A stretch of 64,000 bases of DNA. Source: Pelodera strongyloides (Eukaryota; Nematoda; Chromadorea; Rhabditida; Rhabditidae). Position numbers and translations under genes: made by a program. This document shows, piece by piece, positions 23,701 to 36,400 of the stretch. The notes beneath the pieces were generated by a model. It saw nothing but the letters and a program-made list of their open reading frames with translations, was not told the DNA's origin and made no database searches. The stretch is taken from contig JAANDG010000336.1 in assembly GCA_036852015.1 (NCBI GenBank), positions 62,001-126,000 of the forward strand, written 5' to 3'. Positions within the stretch are counted from its first letter, which is position 1; every line of letters begins with the position of its first letter.

Positions 23701-25263
23701 TTGTCATTGTCACACTGCTTTAACTTAGTCTTAGTGGTCGAAACCTAGCAATGTAGCAATGATACTTTGCATTACACTAATGTACAGTACAAGTACAAAT
23801 TTTCGATCGCCCCGCCATCGGGTAGATGAAATTCCGGATGCGTGCGCGTTTTTATGCACCGCGCAATGACCAGGTTATTAAATCATAAACAAACAAAAAC
23901 TTAGTTCTTACCTGAGTTTAACATTTGTGCCCACATACGACTCGTATGGCTTCTCGACGTGGGGGAACTCGAATCGGAATGACGTATTTTGAAGCAATTC
24001 GCCGGCGCGAGCCAAATCCTAAGATATGCGGACGATAAAAATATACAAGCATGAACAAGCGTTGTAATTAGTTTTACCCTCTATTTTTCTGCATATCTTA
24101 CTACTTTTTATTTGCTCGCCGGATACCTTGTCTGGTACCGGTTCTTGAGCTTATTCCTTATTTTGTGAACCATACTCTCAAACTTTCCGGCTTTGTATCT
24201 AGTGTATTTGTGCATTTCTAATAATCCTAAGTCACAAATAAAGAATCACCTTGGTAAGTGCGATGAAGTCATGTTGATTTCCACGGTCGTAGTAGACTTC
24301 TGAAATATTTTCATTTCATAAACACGCAAGAAACCGGTTAAAAGGAAAAATAATTGCATAGCAATTACTAAACATACAAAGGAATGGTATTACGAGACAC
24401 AATAAGCTAATTATTAGCATACATAACGTACCAATTTGTCCAATGAATTCAATTCTGATCCCTTGATGTTCTAACTTCTGGTTCGCCTTCTTTAGGTTGA
24501 CGTTCACTGTACCAGCAACTGTTTCGCCATCAAGAAACAGGTAGTGAGTCTCCATATTTCCATCTTCGGCTCTAAAAACTATCATCTTCGATTCCAATAT
24601 TTAAAAGGGGAAAGGGATCAGGGCATAAACCTCGCCGGTGAGTCCGGAGGTGGTTCGCGTAATTTTCTCTATTCGTGATACGTTTCTAATAAATTTCTCG
24701 TACCACCTCCGGGCTTCCCATATCTTATATGCTAATTCCGGAGGTGGTTCAGCCATGAACCCTCTAAATTTATGCAATATTCTAATTCCGGTGGTGGTTC
24801 GCCGGTGAGCTAGTCAGCGGGCTTAGGCTACGAAAGGGATCTTACAAACTCCATACGGTACGACACGACACATGTTTTTGGTTTGCTGGCAAACACTTAT
24901 TTATTGCCTTGTCTTATGTATGCAAAATGTTGCCACTTGGCTCAAGGAAGGCAAAAAGGAACCAGGGGAATGAATCGCACATATATAGAAATTCAAAGAA
25001 AACTGAAACTCCTTCACTCAATCCAATTAGCAAAAGGCAAGGCAATATGTTCCATACCTGATTTGTGCTGTTTTCCTGGTCGCCTCATCGTCTAATTTAA
25101 TAGAAATATCTGCAGACTGTCCAAAGCCAAAAAACGCCTGGAATAAAAGCATACTACAAAATTCGCAGCACAAAGGAGCGCGAAGCGCGTTGCATTATTT
25201 GCTACACCTGATTTTCACTGTTTTAAACACATATAAAACGCAACGAAAAATGAGACTAACCAT
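20703..25263 (-). CDS. VPS26: VPS26, retromer cargo-recognition core subunit
   Basis: VPS26 is an arrestin-fold subunit of the VPS26-VPS29-VPS35 trimer, which recycles cargo from endosomes to the Golgi or plasma membrane. Eleven coding exons keep phase throughout and give 355 residues: 25261-25263 (ATG only), 25058-25137, 24432-24571, 24250-24299, 23912-24018, 23339-23453, 23106-23155, 22674-22764, 22298-22382, 21830-21972, 20703-20906. Family blocks seen: FFGFGQSADI near the start, [82 protein letters not shown] and LWRK. The last about 55 residues form a Glu/Asp/Gln-rich tail that is not conserved in the family. It is divergent from MRPS37, with about 730 bp between start codons. Confidence 0.96.
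20978..21260 (+). mobile_element. hairpin + tRNA-like SINE unit, copy 1 of a tandem pair
   Basis: Starts with a GAAGAGCCC..GGGCTCTTC hairpin (shortened head). A tRNA-like module with a GTG anticodon-like loop follows at about 21067-21156, then a body ending CTCCTTTATATAATAAG. The next unit begins directly at 21261. Confidence 0.75.
21261..21706 (+). mobile_element. hairpin + tRNA-like SINE unit, copy 2 of a tandem pair
   Basis: The full head has two hairpins (21265-21330), the second closed by a C(TTCG)G loop. A spacer leads to the tRNA-like module at about 21519-21603 (loop CTATGAA) and the same tail, ending ATAATAAGAT. It lies in the last VPS26 intron, antisense to the gene. Confidence 0.75.
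23560..23725. mobile_element. old palindromic MITE remnant
   Basis: TTTTGAAACG near the left and TTTCAAGACCGG near the right, with CTCATTTGCATA in between, recall the TTAA/CCGGCCGG family. Termini are eroded. It lies in a VPS26 intron. Confidence 0.45.
24619..24822. mobile_element. two-copy repeat, GGGCATAAACTCG family
   Basis: Starts GGGCATAAACCTCGCCGG and carries several GGAGGTGGTTC or inverted ACCACCTCC motifs plus AATTTATGCAATATTCTAATTCCG. Its relative is at 33891-34104. It lies in a VPS26 intron. Confidence 0.65.
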
Positions 25264-25991
25264 TTTGGCGCCACAGTGTATGTTACGTAGAAACAATAAG
25301 CGTCTTCAAAGAAAGGTGAAACCTGAAACATTTACACATGAACGAAATAACGAAATGTTTTTGCTTCCTTCTAAATACTTTGTCAACAATGTAAACTCAA
25401 GGGATGAAATAACGAAATAGTTTGAACGTCCTATTCTGTTCAGATATGCACTTGCAAACTGCGAAGAAGCAAACGTTGATACCACTAAAAGCAAAGATGG
25501 CCTAGGGTTCTAACCGGGAATGTTTTTGCTTCACAACGAAGATCGCGGATCCAGGTAATTTGACAACGCACAACAATAGGAGCAATATGTACTGTTGTCT
25601 TTCTAGGAATATACATTTGTGAGGCACCAACCGCAGATACTAGTGGACAAGGAGAGAAGAAAGCAAAGAGATAAACCGCGTTCTGCATATTTTAATCGGG
25701 GTGAACAGTTTCAAACACGCCCGGGGCTCGAAACGTTAGCCATGGGGTAATCGAGCATGGACTGACATTGCTCCGCGAACTTAAACTGTGTGATAACAAT
25801 CAAACACGAAACAGGAGAAAGAAGACAATAGAGAGCGAGGGGCCGGTCGCCAGAAACAAAAATGATTCAAAGGTGTATTACTTGGAACAAAGCCAAAATT
25901 TAAAAGTCCCACGGCGATCGAATATACCGTATGTCACTGCAACATTGAAGTACTACTTTTTAAAGCTCTATCTGGTTTTTTAAATGTTCTA
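25264..25991. other. divergent intergenic region, VPS26 / MRPS37
   Basis: About 730 bp between oppositely oriented start codons. It should contain both promoters. I see no clear TATA box or RNA gene. Confidence 0.5.
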
Positions 25992-27014
25992 ATGCTGTTT
26001 TCATCGCCGTTATTGAAAGAATCGGCTCTAGCGCGAGGAAAAACCTTCTTCCCGAAAGTTACCATCTTTTCGGAGATTTTACCGCTTGCCTCCAAGAACA
26101 GGGTTATCGGAAAAAAGGCCCGTGCTGCTGGTGAGTGTTTCTTTCGTTTTTGAACGTTTATTCCGTTTCCTTGTAGGTCATACGTTTTTTTGCGTGTATC
26201 AAAACCTGGGATTTTCCATAATTTCAAGACCGCTTAATTTTTGGAATTACTTTGTGATGGGAACTTTTTCGAGCCCATGCCAGTAAATTCATGTTCATCC
26301 CCAATTTGTGGACCTTTATCATCCATTAGTGTAGTGGTTATACTGACGGAATTGTTTTCGCCTCTGTTAAAAAAACTTAATTATTCACCTTCAGGATCGT
26401 CATGCACACAAGAGCTGCAAGCATTGTTTGGTTGTCTAAAGAAGTGGGAATTTGATGATAAACCATGTGCAAAGCAGCATTCCTCGTATATGGATTGTGT
26501 ACATGAAGCTGAGCAGTCTGCACGCGAATTCAAGGAGGCAGCAACAAAGGTAAATTATTTTCGGTTTTCTTTGGCGATAGGTTAATCCTTACGAACAAAT
26601 CTCACAACTTCATGGCTTAGCTTTCTTTTTCTTGTTATTTACCTGCTGTCGGCAGCGCCTGTCACTCCGTGCTGTCATTAATAATACTATTTTGTTGTAG
26701 CATTTGATTATGTACAATGAATCCTAAAGTTCATTGAGCACCCCATCTTTTTTGTTTTGCGGAACGGTCATTAATGGTAACGTAAATTGACTTGCGGCTC
26801 ACCGCGTATTACTAGCACCTATCTGAGAATTTATAAATTAAATTTTCAGGGTACTCTTGGAGAAGGATCACAAGGATCCTCAATGACGTCTGCACAGTTC
26901 AATAAAATCATGAAGCTTTTCCCGCAGCCAGGCGTAGGGCAAGCCCCATTCCGTCAGATGAAGCGTTTGCCCACACAATCATACGCTGATGATATCTTTC
27001 ACCGTAAATCGTAG
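25992..27014 (+). CDS. MRPS37: mitochondrial small ribosomal subunit protein mS37 (CHCHD1)
   Basis: CHCH-fold mitoribosome protein of 152 residues in three phase-consistent exons: 25992-26130, 26395-26549, 26850-27014. The basic N-terminus ([17 protein letters not shown]) has matrix-targeting character. The middle exon has four cysteines in the twin CX9C pattern (Cys-Gln-Glu and [13 protein letters not shown], then SSYMDC). It is followed by GTLGEG and KIMKLFPQ, matching the TLGE and LLQRFP blocks of human CHCHD1. The C-terminal tail (about 20 residues, [10 protein letters not shown] at the end) is longer than in human. The RPL39 acceptor lies 129 bp after the stop, suggesting co-transcription. 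Confidence 0.87.
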
Positions 27015-27150
27015 AAAGGAAAACCCAGCTAGAATCGATCTCATTTTGCTCTTGTTTTTTTTTTCGTGTGCTAGGCTGGTGTGTGGCAGTCGTACTTCTG
27101 CCCCGCCTTGTATATTTGCTCTTTACTGTATAAAGTTATTTCAGGGTAAT
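27015..27150 (+). promoter_or_regulatory. short intercistronic region with candidate trans-splice acceptor
   Basis: It contains a T-rich tract (TTTTTTTTT at about 27057), then TTATTTCAG ending at 27144, six bases before the RPL39 ATG. A U-rich element followed by an acceptor about 100 bp on is the usual layout for SL2-type trans-splicing in nematode operons. The alternative is a separate promoter with a 5'-UTR intron. Confidence 0.5.
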
Positions 27151-27434
27151 ATGTCGGCCCATAAAAAACTGGTAATCAAACGGAAGCTGGCTAAGGCCCA
27201 GAAGCAGAACAGGCCTCTTCCTCAGTGGATTCGTCTGAAGACTGGCAACAAGGTACGTTCGCGTTTTCTTTACACATTCACTAATACTAATTTACCATTG
27301 CTCGTTTGTTTTAGCTTTTACCTTTATTCCTTGCTCCGATTTGATATGCATTTTTAGTTTACGTACGATTATTCTTTCAGATCAAGTACAATGCCAAGAG
27401 ACGCCATTGGAGACGTACCAAGCTGAAGCTCTAA
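27151..27434 (+). CDS. RPL39: 60S ribosomal protein eL39
   Basis: A 51-residue, highly basic protein of the large cytosolic ribosomal subunit, lining the exit tunnel. Two exons, 27151-27252 and 27381-27434, join in frame. The text runs [20 protein letters not shown] at the start and [11 protein letters not shown] at the end, full family length. The intron has clean GTACGT and TTCTTTCAG borders. Confidence 0.98.
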
Positions 27435-28477
27435 ATGAACTCAGCTCTTTGTTGTTTTTTGTTATATATGCGCTACATCCGTATATAAATAACTTTGTTG
27501 TAGACTCATTTGTTATTGTTTTTGTCTTATGAGCATTATCAACACAGCCGTATGATACATCGTTGTGGTCAGAGGAATGGCCGAATTGCCGAGGTTGCAA
27601 ATGTCTTGTCCACAGCAGGTGCCACATCTAAAGATACAAATTAGTTTCTAAATGCCACCTTGATAAATCATGAAATCGTTCCGTGTGTTAATCAACAACG
27701 TGTTATGGGCATCTTACTCAAACTCAAACCGTCAAACAACTCCGCTGTTGTTTGAGTATACTTGTAATTCATTTTTATGTTGTTTCCATAACTTGGTGTG
27801 AAACATAACGTACCCTATAAAACGGTGTTCCATGTCTGCAATATGTGTACATCCGGTTTTGCATGTTTCCGAGCACGATCGCTCAAACATATAAACTTCA
27901 GAGCGCACCTCAGATAATAATGTCCACACCTGAAACGTTCAGGCCAGGGAGTAGTTAGTTATATGTAGGTGTTGATGGTCTTGATTTGATGGTAGCCCCA
28001 AAATGTACGGTTAATATTATAAAATGTGCTATTTGGAGCGAAAGAATGACAGTCTTTGGTCTAGGGACAAAATCAGGGTGGAAACATGAAAAAGGGGCTC
28101 TCAGATTAAACCCAAACTGTGCTAACAAAGGATAATACCTGACATTCTCCTTTGCATGTGGATAGGTCGTGTTCTGGCGAATTTGGATTCTGGTAGCAAG
28201 ACGAATTGGCTGAGTCGCTCGTGCACGAAATGCAAGTGATCTGTGAAGTTGTGGGGAGCAGGAGCAATATCCAAAACATTATGACTTGATGACTCAGTTG
28301 GGGTTATAATCTTCTGTAAAAGTTAATCGTCAAGTGGTCCGTAATACGCTGAAGGAACAAGGGGAAACGACGACAGAGCAATTATGCTAATTGAAGAATA
28401 TCGTATTCCAACAATCATGTGAACCCACTCATGAAATTCACAGCTCTTATGCGGGACACCAAAGATTTACATACTGG

Positions 28478-28620
28478 ATTTCCAAGTATCCCAAAAATTG
28501 GGTGTGATTCTGTCAATACTACCTTCTGCACGAAACTTGCGTATATAATATGAAAAAAAAAAATATTCTCGTGTGGTTCCAAAATACTGTAAGTTTTCAC
28601 CATACTTGGAACCCCATACA
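28478..28620. repeat. dispersed repeat, copy 1
   Basis: Shares GGTGTGATTCTGTCAATACT, ATATAATATGAAAAA, TTCTCGTGT and GTTCCAAAATACTGTAA in the same order with 59296-59433. Class unknown. Confidence 0.7.
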
Positions 28621-29646
28621 TAAATGTTCAACCCGCCCTCTCTAACACGCACATACAAAAAGGTCAAAATATGCATGCCTTCTTCGAATTGGATAATTGT
28701 TAATTAAAAAATATATATAGACAAGCATATAAGCATTGAAAATGTATGCATTATGTGCGTTGGTTCGGACAACTCTTTTGTGGTGACTTCCGGTAGCCGC
28801 TTAGCGTCTTCTTGATTGGGTCTATGTGTGTTTTCAAGAGAAAACGCATGGACGGCTAACTAAGGCGTAGATAGCCTACGGCCTACAATTTAGAGTAAAG
28901 CCTCGTTTTGTGAAGATCAAAAACGGGCGCTGCACACCGTTGGGTACCGTAATCTTATATTTTACTTACACCAATTATCCCTTTTTGTGCAGCCTATCCT
29001 ATGTGCGTTTCCAAGAGAAAATGAAAGCAAAATGCACTGGCTGGAAAATAAAAGCGAAGAGGCGCCCTACGTCTATAATATGTCAGAAAACAAAACCGCT
29101 GTTTACAGATATACCTTCGAATAAAGTACTATGAGGGTTGGAGATCAACATCGGTTGTAATTATACCACACCTTAGAATACCGTAATTTCCACACGCTTA
29201 TTAATGGGCTCTACCGTAAAATGCATGTTCTGACAAACTGTTCACAACTTCTAACCAAGTGCAGTGGATGAAAACAAAACAACTTCCCTCCTGATTATTT
29301 ATCTACAAAATGGGAATGAAATAATTATCAAAGATACAAATAATAAGGAAACAGCATGCAACACCAAATCGTAATGATAAAAATATTAATAACAAAATAA
29401 ATATCTACTTTCACCGGTGAAGTTAAATACTAACCAATCACGTGGCGATTATAATAAAATGAAATATATACACTTTCTGTACACTTTCCGCCCCAGGACA
29501 ATGCAATGCAACGTGAAAATTTAAGAAAGCAAGCAAAAACTCAAAAACCACAAAGAACAATAAAAAAAGTCATAATACTGATCAGCTTTTGACAATAGAA
29601 ATTCCACAGTGCCTAAAACGCAAATCAACTGTCTACTATGTATATT

Positions 29647-29813
29647 CAAGCGCTATAACATCCGGTTTTTGAAATGCATGTTGGGCGATGTATTCCCATG
29701 TAATGGATGCAAATCACTGCACGATTTTTTAGTCTAATAGTCTATCATATTCATTTGCACACAACATAAGGGAATGCAGATGTTCTCAAAAACCAGACCA
29801 TATATCGCTTTAA
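29647..29813. mobile_element. diverged TTAA / CCGGCCGG-type MITE
   Basis: Left arm AGCGCTATAACATCCGGTTTTTGAAA is paired with right arm TCAAAAACCAGACCATATATCGCTTTAA. Only the right TTAA is intact. Confidence 0.65.
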
Positions 29814-30464
29814 GGGTAACTTGAGAGGCTGAAGCCCACATATAACTACAGAGAATTTTGGTAACATAACGAGTAAAACGATAAATATACTATATCTAAA
29901 ATAACAAATGAAAACAATGTACCGGCACTTTTTTTGAAATGTTTCCAATGGGTAAACGAAACGCTACTATATCAAAAAAATCTTTCTCTCGCATGATAAC
30001 GCTAAAGCACCAATTTACCCATCCAATAACTCAAAAACCCACATACATATACTGTATTTCAAAGATTGAGGTAACGTAATACTCTGAGCTAAAGTAGTCA
30101 GGTAAAATACTGAGAGTAAAACAACAAGAAAGACTTAAAAAAAAATTCCGTACGATTCAATTCAAAACACAAAAATTGGCAAAGAAAAGGACAAAAACCA
30201 AAATAAAACTCGAGGTACCCTGCTATCTACCCTTTTTCACGTATAATCTTTTTCGTTCACTTTTCCTATTATTCTATATCTATTGTGTTATAACGTATAA
30301 TTATGTTTCTTTTTCTATTGTGGCATCTCGTGCGCAGAACACAGCCATCGAACATATCTCATAGAGTATTTATGTTACACTTTCGCGCGAATTCATGCGA
30401 AAGTGCGCGAAAACTTAACACAAATACTCTATCAATATTCACTACCAATATGACCCAGGTTCAG

Positions 30465-33400
30465 TTAAAAACGGTTCCTTCCACTTCCATAAACGGGACT
30501 TATCGAATAGTCGTCCGAATTTGGAGTCCACTGACTTTCGTATCGTTCTCGATCGCGTCGATCACGAACATCCTAGAAGTAAGGTAGAATTAAAGCAGTA
30601 TAACCGGGTTTTTGATTTAGGATAACTGCACAGCTGAAAATCATATGCAAATGAGTATGATTAGAATAAAAATCGAGCACAGTTCGAACTAAATTAGCAT
30701 AAACACATAGGACCGCAGTTGTATTAAAAAGCTGCAAGATTACCATAAACCCTAAGCCTACTCACCCTTGGGTCTCTCACGTCCCTCCTTCCGTACTCAT
30801 CAGTGTCCATTGGTGTGGGCGGGGGCATCATCATGTTAGAATTTGACGCTGATTCGTAGGCGAATCGCAGTGGCGCACCATGCTCGCGCCGCTGGTAATT
30901 CGTCTGCATCCTGTATAATTTGCCCAATTTAATCAAAGTTAGCAAAAGAATAAATGAACACCAAATTCTAAACGCACCAATTCAAACTGCTTGAAAGTTT
31001 GATTAAAACACAAAATTCTTGCAAAAAGATCCGGATTTGGTTTTAGAACATATTATTTAAATAGAGAATTAAATTTTAATCACTATTATTTTGTTTTGTT
31101 TAATTTTCCTCCCATGAACCAGTCCAACTTCATTACACTTTTATTTCATTTTACGTTTCAAAGTTTCCCAAATAAACACCTTACTAGTATATAGACACTA
31201 TAGACAAGGGAGTTACGTTCCCAAATAAATACATATACATATACATTACATATACATTACGCGCTTGATTTCCATTGTTTTATTATCAAATTACCTGCTT
31301 GCTAATCAACGACAAAACGACGAGTTATGTGCTGCTTTCTTTTCATCATTTCATTGTGATGCACACCCTGTGGTGTTATCTAATCAATAAATAAATAAAT
31401 GGAAAACATGAGTGTTAAAAAGTGGACCAGCTACCGTACCTCATAGCAGCCGCCTGTTTTTCCGCCCGCACACGCTCCAATTCCTGCTGAAGTTGGAGTA
31501 GTCTCTCCGTACTACAAACAAAGGGTACATAGGAGTATCATGGACAAATATTGGGGTTTTATGATGACTAAATACTTACGGTAAATGCACTCAGGCTGTA
31601 ATTGAATCCTGCTTCTGCACGTCTACCAACGTATACTACACAGACGTGGAAACAAAATATAATCATATGATTGAAGATAGTTAGGTCTGTGATTTTAAAT
31701 TAAAAAAAGCTGGATCCGAATGTCCATGTTCGTGCGCTTAGTGTTTAGTAAGTCTAGTTTAACTTATAATGGAGATGACTGTGTTTACATTTGCACCACC
31801 CTAACCTAACCAAGCGCCATGATTTTCAAGTTACAAACAAAAGACACCAACAATCCACTATAAGTTCCAGTCCAGTAAGACGAGGCCGTTTTCACCAACA
31901 CGCAAGTAGGCCATCCCTAGGTTCACGAGCGCTCTGAATCTCTTCTGCTCTCGCACTTTCTACGTACTCTCGAGTTCACTGGGGAGGTTAGGGAGGGCTC
32001 CCTGCGTGTTGGTGAATACGGCCTCGTAACCCCACCTCTCTTGATGTTCCTTCCACAGTCTCTCCCTGTCTCGCTCCTCTTCCATTGCCTTTCGGAACCT
32101 AAAGATAAAAATAAAATTCTAATCAAAAAGAGGTTTAACTTTTCAAAACCGCAGTACCAGACCATGGTCAGGTCACCAGTACCGCACAATGTGCCGCGTA
32201 ACTTAAAATTAAATGATATGTTCGCGTTCAGGAAATACATAAAATTACAACAGCCCCTCTTCAGCCCTTGATGTTACAAACAATTGTATGCCCAGAATGA
32301 TAAGGCTCGAATCGGACAAGGTATTTACAAAAAAAAGTGCTTATTAACTTCAGTCCAACTTACATATCATAATACATCGAGCGATGTTGTTCTGGGGTGA
32401 ACTGGTCTTGAAACACCTGGTCAACCAAATCTCTCAGAGGGAGTAAGGACAATGGAGCTGCAATAAAAGATTAGAATTAGAAAATTAGTTTCTCTAAACT
32501 AATGATGAAAGAGCAAGCCAACGATATAAACAAACAATAAAGCAAAATACCGGCCGGTTTTTGAAACGCATCGTGGTTATGTGAATTCTGACGTATTTAT
32601 ACTAATTTACTCTAATTTAGCTCGATTTTGTATTCTAATTTATGTTCATTTGCATAAGCTGCATAAGAATGCTAGTGTACTCGATGTGTTTCAAAAACCG
32701 GCCGGTATTTCGCATTAAGCCTTCTTATTGTTAGGCATACGAAAATCAAATCAGCTTCAGCATCAAAATAATAATACCACACCTATTATCATTACCCCAT
32801 GAAGCCGTACACTTCAATACTCGTAAAAGTCCCTAGCCATTTTTCGACCCACTCTTTCCATCAATTATTACCAATTCCTTCAAAAACGAAACTTCATACC
32901 GTATGACGGGAAGTATCGTTGTAGGTTCTGATAGACTATAGTCCAGTCGAGTTTCTCCCAGTCCCGTAGGCGGCACAAATACATCAGCTGCTCAAAGGTC
33001 AGCTTCGATAGCGACGGTTCTCTCTGCGGCATGGCCGGCTTGAACTTCGCGTTGTTACGAGACAAACTGATCTGGAAAATAGAATTGATCCACAGTGGTT
33101 CGGATCATTATTGCTCAAATATCAATCCAAATTTACCACTTAAACGAAACATATTGTTGAGCATAGCACGCACCATTTACTGTTACATTTACTGAGACTG
33201 AGCCACCGTTATTTGGGAAATTGTTCATATTCGACGAGTAACATATATCACGGCCATAAACCCCACCCCCTACAGCCTACAGTACAAAAGAGAGAAGAAT
33301 AAACTCACCGAGAAAGACAATCACTTAATTGGGTGAGCGGCGCACTCTAACGCTACAGTTTTACAATAGCGATTACTCGGCCATCAACATGCAAAATTAA

Positions 33401-36400
33401 CTAACCACATAACCTAACCTACACACTACGCTTGACTTCCATTGTTTTATTATCAAATTAACTGTTTGCAAATCAACGACAACACGACGAGTTATACACT
33501 ACTTTCTCTTCATCATTTCATTGTGATGCACACCCTGTGGCGTTATTTAATAAACAATAAATAATAAAGGTAGCAAAAGCTAGCTTAGTTATTATTTCTG
33601 CAATCTCATCCGGAATCACCAAAGCAAAATCCAAAATTCAAAAAAAAAAACGTACCAGCAGGTTCATAAGCGTCACTCTCTGGTCGGCATCTTTCCATTC
33701 GCTCAGGTAGGTGAAGTCTGGGCCCACGTTGCACCGCTCGACAAACTATAATACAACAAAAGTGGTCACATGCAACTCGTGCTCAAACAGCTCTGGGCAT
33801 AAAACCGCGTAAATCGAGCACCAAGTTCTAAGAGTCTAATAAACAGTTAAACATTTAAACCAACTCTATCCGGACCAGCCAGGGCATAAAACTCGTCGGG
33901 AAAAGCTCAAAACCACCATCCAAATATGTGTAGTGTTTCCCAAAGTTGTATCTCTTTATGATACGTTCCTGATTTTCAGCATACCTAATATTCTAATCCG
34001 CATGGTGGTATGGCTACGAGCTCAAGACCACCGTCTAAATTTATGCAATATGCTAATTCGGGTGGTGGTTTCGTCGGTCAGAGCGTCAACGAGTTTATGC
34101 CATGGGACCAGCTCCGGAGGCTACTGCAAGCTTTATCATTTGAGTGAAAAGTATCACTGGTATTTCACGTTTTACCGCTGCGCATCAAGTCACCAACAAT
34201 GGACAACCAACCGGGAGTGAGCCAAACGGACCCTTATCTCGCTCTATTCTAAACATCAAGAAAAAAAGAAAACGAATAAAATTACCCGTTTTGAGGCCGC
34301 ATCAAATGTTTCGAATCGTATCTCTGTGCACATATGTGCCTGACGACTCGCTTCCGCACTCAAGCCATCAAGTTCCCTGTCATCCTAAAAGACAATCTTA
34401 CACAGAAAAGATCAAAATTAAACAATTCACTTTAATTCTAATTTGAAACGCTTCGACTTTCTGAACAGATTGCTGATTCGTCACCGAAAGAACGCCTATG
34501 GAAAGAAGGCATACACACCCTATGGATACGATTGACTTCACCAAGTTCAGTTTTTACCCACACAGTACCACAAACATGTAAATACTGTAATGAATGAATG
34601 CTGGAGTACTATGAGACCAATACCAATGAGAAAAAATAAATAAACAAAACTTACCATGAATAGCACGTCTGCAGAGGCTTGTCTCATAGCCACCACTATG
34701 TGGGTCAAAAGTTCCTGCTGTGATCCCGTCGTCTAAATAAGTAAACATAAATTTCCTACACAGGGCCTGTGGTAAAGCCGCAGTTCATCGAAACGAAAGT
34801 TCAAAGGCCGTATTCACCAACACACAGGGAGCCCTCCCTAGGGTCACGAGCACTCTGAATCTCTTATACTCTCGCACTCTTTAGCTCCCTGGGGAGGCCT
34901 CCCTGCGTGTTGGTGAATACGGCCTCAGAAGAAGACGGATCATTATATTAATACCTCTTACACATAATAATCACACTTTGACGTCAGCGGGTAGGGTCGC
35001 ATTTTCGCAAAGGCACGAAATAATGAAACAAATTCAACTATTTATTAAACTTATTTAAAAAAAAACATACACCGACATATCGATTAGATGCTTCCAAGTG
35101 TCCAAGCCACTCTTTGAAGTAAACCTTGTTGTTGTTCTCCGTAATCAGAACATCATCCAGAGGACCATACCATTGCTCCGGAGCCTGCAACAAGTCTCAT
35201 ATAACCATTACCAAATTGTTCAAATTGCAAAAACATATGGAAAACTCACACACGGCACTATAACAAACTGATGAAACAGGACGAACGAACGGACTACAAA
35301 CCATAAGGGTGCTGCACTCAGGCGGGCACAGCTACAGTACTCACCATGGAGATTTCAGAAATACACTAATCGACCTAGAAGCAGACTGAGCTGAAGCCTA
35401 CTATTCCAAATAAATTACCAGTGTTTCCGGATGACACTTCGAAATCGAGTAAAAGTCGACCGTAGTTGCCCGACACTCATCGGCCACCGACTTCAGATGC
35501 TGTAAAAATGACGCCATCACACCAAGCTTAGAACAAAACTTTTGAATAAAACACTCTATCAACTTTTATAATACGCCCGTGTGCACCACAACTTTCATTG
35601 AACTTATCTTTTACTACTGGCAATCAACATCACTCTCTATCGATCATTATATTGAACCAAATCACCCACTCTGTTGGCAAATCGTCTTCTTTCCGCCGAA
35701 TTGTTCGCATCCTCCCGCGACTTTCGCACTTCGCTGAATAAATAATTTAGATCTCCTTCTCTAAGTTTATATAGATAATAGGTTAGGAAGACCTGCGATA
35801 AAATCGTATGTAGATTCGCCGAGAAAGAGGCAACTCGGCCTCTGTGTGAACGGGGTGCGTGCTAGGGTCAATCGAGACACACGATTACCCTAGTGGAGCC
35901 AGCATAGGCTTACTGTTACTGTATTACCATGATTACCTTAACTACTCAACCTTCAGCCGTAGGCAACTCAAGCATGTTATTTGACAGCTGCGAGCATACG
36001 AAAGCGAGACTGAAGAATCGATAGCGAACACAAGGTTAGATGACAAAACACTCACTGCGACTCTTGCTCGAGTGCTCTTCTGCACGCATATCGAGCTGCG
36101 AATCGCTTAGCGGGTTGTTTCCTGCGTAACAAACGAGCCACACGCTCCTTATGCGACTCAGAAGGACCACACGCCAACATCTAAAGAAAGAGACGTTATG
36201 GACGTGAATAAGTATAATATCAGAAAACTCCAATGACGTATTCGCAGTGTGCCCAGCCGAGGCCAGCTCTGCTCCCACACTTCCAAGTTTTTTCACATCG
36301 TCCGGTAGACTTTTACCATCCGGTGCAAAAACCACACGCAGGTATTGAACCCGCGACACAAGTGGTGAGCCGCTGGTGAGACACAACGCGGCCTACAAAA

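Larger units (their letters stand above)
27435..30464. other. convergent intergenic region
   Basis: Lies between the 3' ends of RPL39 (plus) and the large minus-strand gene. No exon chain seen. It contains a dispersed repeat at 28478-28620 and a degraded MITE at 29647-29813. Confidence 0.5.

Noticed and set aside
28910..29134. Lys-rich 74-residue frame near the RPL39 3' side
   Set aside because: No start context, splice sites or homologue recognised; the region looks intergenic.
30592..30730. Another TTAA MITE copy (TTAAAGCAGTATAACCGGG)
   Set aside because: Only one arm is recognisable; the right arm and TTAA are missing, so it was not listed.
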